Part shown: positions 63,532-64,000 of the stretch, one piece after another
Position numbering within the stretch: the first letter of the stretch is position 1
Layout of the letters: the number at the start of each line of letters is the position of its first letter
Assembly (NCBI GenBank): GCA_937864115.1
Contig: CALMII010000024.1
Location: 62,001 to 126,000 of the forward strand
Reading direction: 5' to 3'
DNA from: an uncultured Steroidobacter sp.
Lineage (GTDB): Bacteria; Pseudomonadota; Gammaproteobacteria; Steroidobacterales; Steroidobacteraceae
DNA: 64,000 nucleotides
Made by a program: the position numbers and the translations under genes
Notes under the pieces: generated by a model
What the model saw: the letters and a program-made list of their open reading frames with translations, nothing else
The model's database searches: none
What the model was told of the DNA's origin: nothing

Positions 63532-64000
63532 TTGAGCGCGCAACGCGGCAGCGAACGACGATTCGAACGACCGGCGGCGGTATCGCTTGCCGTCCTGCTC
63601 GCGGTATTCGCAATCAACTACATGGATCGCCAGATCCTGGCCATCCTGATCGAGCCCATTCAACGCGATCTGAATCTCGGCGACGGACAGGCGGGCCTGC
63701 TCTATGGGCTGGCGTTTGCGGTGTTTTACTCCGTGCTGGGTATTCCCATCGCACGCTGGGCGGATCGATCCGACCGCACGCGGATCATCGTCGGCTCGAC
63801 GGCGCTGTTCAGCGTCATGACGGTGGCCTGCGGCATGGCGACCGGTTTCGTGCCGCTCCTGCTGGCGCGCATCGGTGTCGCCATCGGGGAGGCCGGGACG
63901 GGTCCGCCGTCGCACGCCATCATTGCCGACCTGTATCCTGTCGAGCGTCGCAGCACGGCGATGTCCGTGTTTTCGCTCGGACCCCACATCGGCATCGTGC
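63532..64000 (+). CDS. MFS transporter (spinster-like), N-terminal fragment
   Basis: At least 156 codons, open to the right edge. A TTG at 63532 with GGAGG about 10 bases upstream is the preferred start; an in-frame ATG at 63481 would add an Arg-rich leader unlike the family. LAVLLAVFAINYMDRQILAI, LLYGLAFAVFYSVLGIPIAR, WADRSDRTRIIVGS (the MFS loop 2-3 motif) and GEAGTGPPSHAIIADLYPVE mark the spinster-type MFS family. Substrate unknown. Confidence 0.88.
   Translation, partial: MSAQRGSERRFERPAAVSLAVLLAVFAINYMDRQILAILIEPIQRDLNLGDGQAGLLYGLAFAVFYSVLGIPIARWADRSDRTRIIVGSTALFSVMTVACGMATGFVPLLLARIGVAIGEAGTGPPSHAIIADLYPVERRSTAMSVFSLGPHIGIV

Overview
The window is a high-GC stretch of a Gram-negative, Gammaproteobacteria-like chromosome. 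At least ten predicted outer-membrane beta-barrels, Sec signal peptides, lipoproteins, FixJ/NarL-type two-component systems and a REP-associated transposase support this. The gene mix (arylsulfatases, DUF1254/DUF1214 proteins, phenol-MetA-type porins) resembles Steroidobacter/Nevskiales-like degraders, but the genus is inference. No rRNA, tRNA, CRISPR array or prophage was seen.

Layout. 1-7405 (-): N-terminal part of a giant DUF4347/VCBS surface protein that runs off the left edge. 7.7-37.1 kb: an accessory block with four paralogous secreted sulfatases (7725, 18910, 22154 and 35502), six intact DUF1254/DUF1214-type proteins plus one truncated one, several porin-like barrels, two AraC regulators and two FixJ-type sensor/regulator modules (16159-18776 and 32677-35341). 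This block carries two families of palindromic REP-like repeats, a RAYT transposase and several gene remnants, and looks like an expanding and decaying paralogue array. 37.1-43.8 kb (+, with one opposing gene): a spermidine-synthase-like fusion, an MscS channel, DUF4136 and DUF481 proteins. 43.8-59 kb (-): a nearly gapless run containing a DcaP porin, glutaminase, amidohydrolase, a lone receiver, a barrel, membrane proteins, a YiaW/YiaV-like pair with an outer-membrane efflux factor, an AI-2E family transporter, a Ca2+/H+ antiporter, a patatin autotransporter and an Omp85-like barrel. 59-63.2 kb (-): a coiled-coil porin behind a third sensor/regulator pair. 63.5 kb to the end (+): the start of an MFS transporter.

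How the genes may work together (inference). The sulfatases, DUF1254 proteins and porins are all exported and recur side by side with FixJ-type regulators. A CTAC-containing motif lies about 80-110 bp upstream of the start codon of seven of these genes or operons: three sulfatases, two porin-type genes, DcaP and the DUF1254 operon. This suggests one regulon for sensing, taking up and desulfating an unknown class of (organo)sulfates or similar exogenous compounds. No formylglycine-generating enzyme is present in the window, so sulfatase maturation must be supplied from elsewhere.
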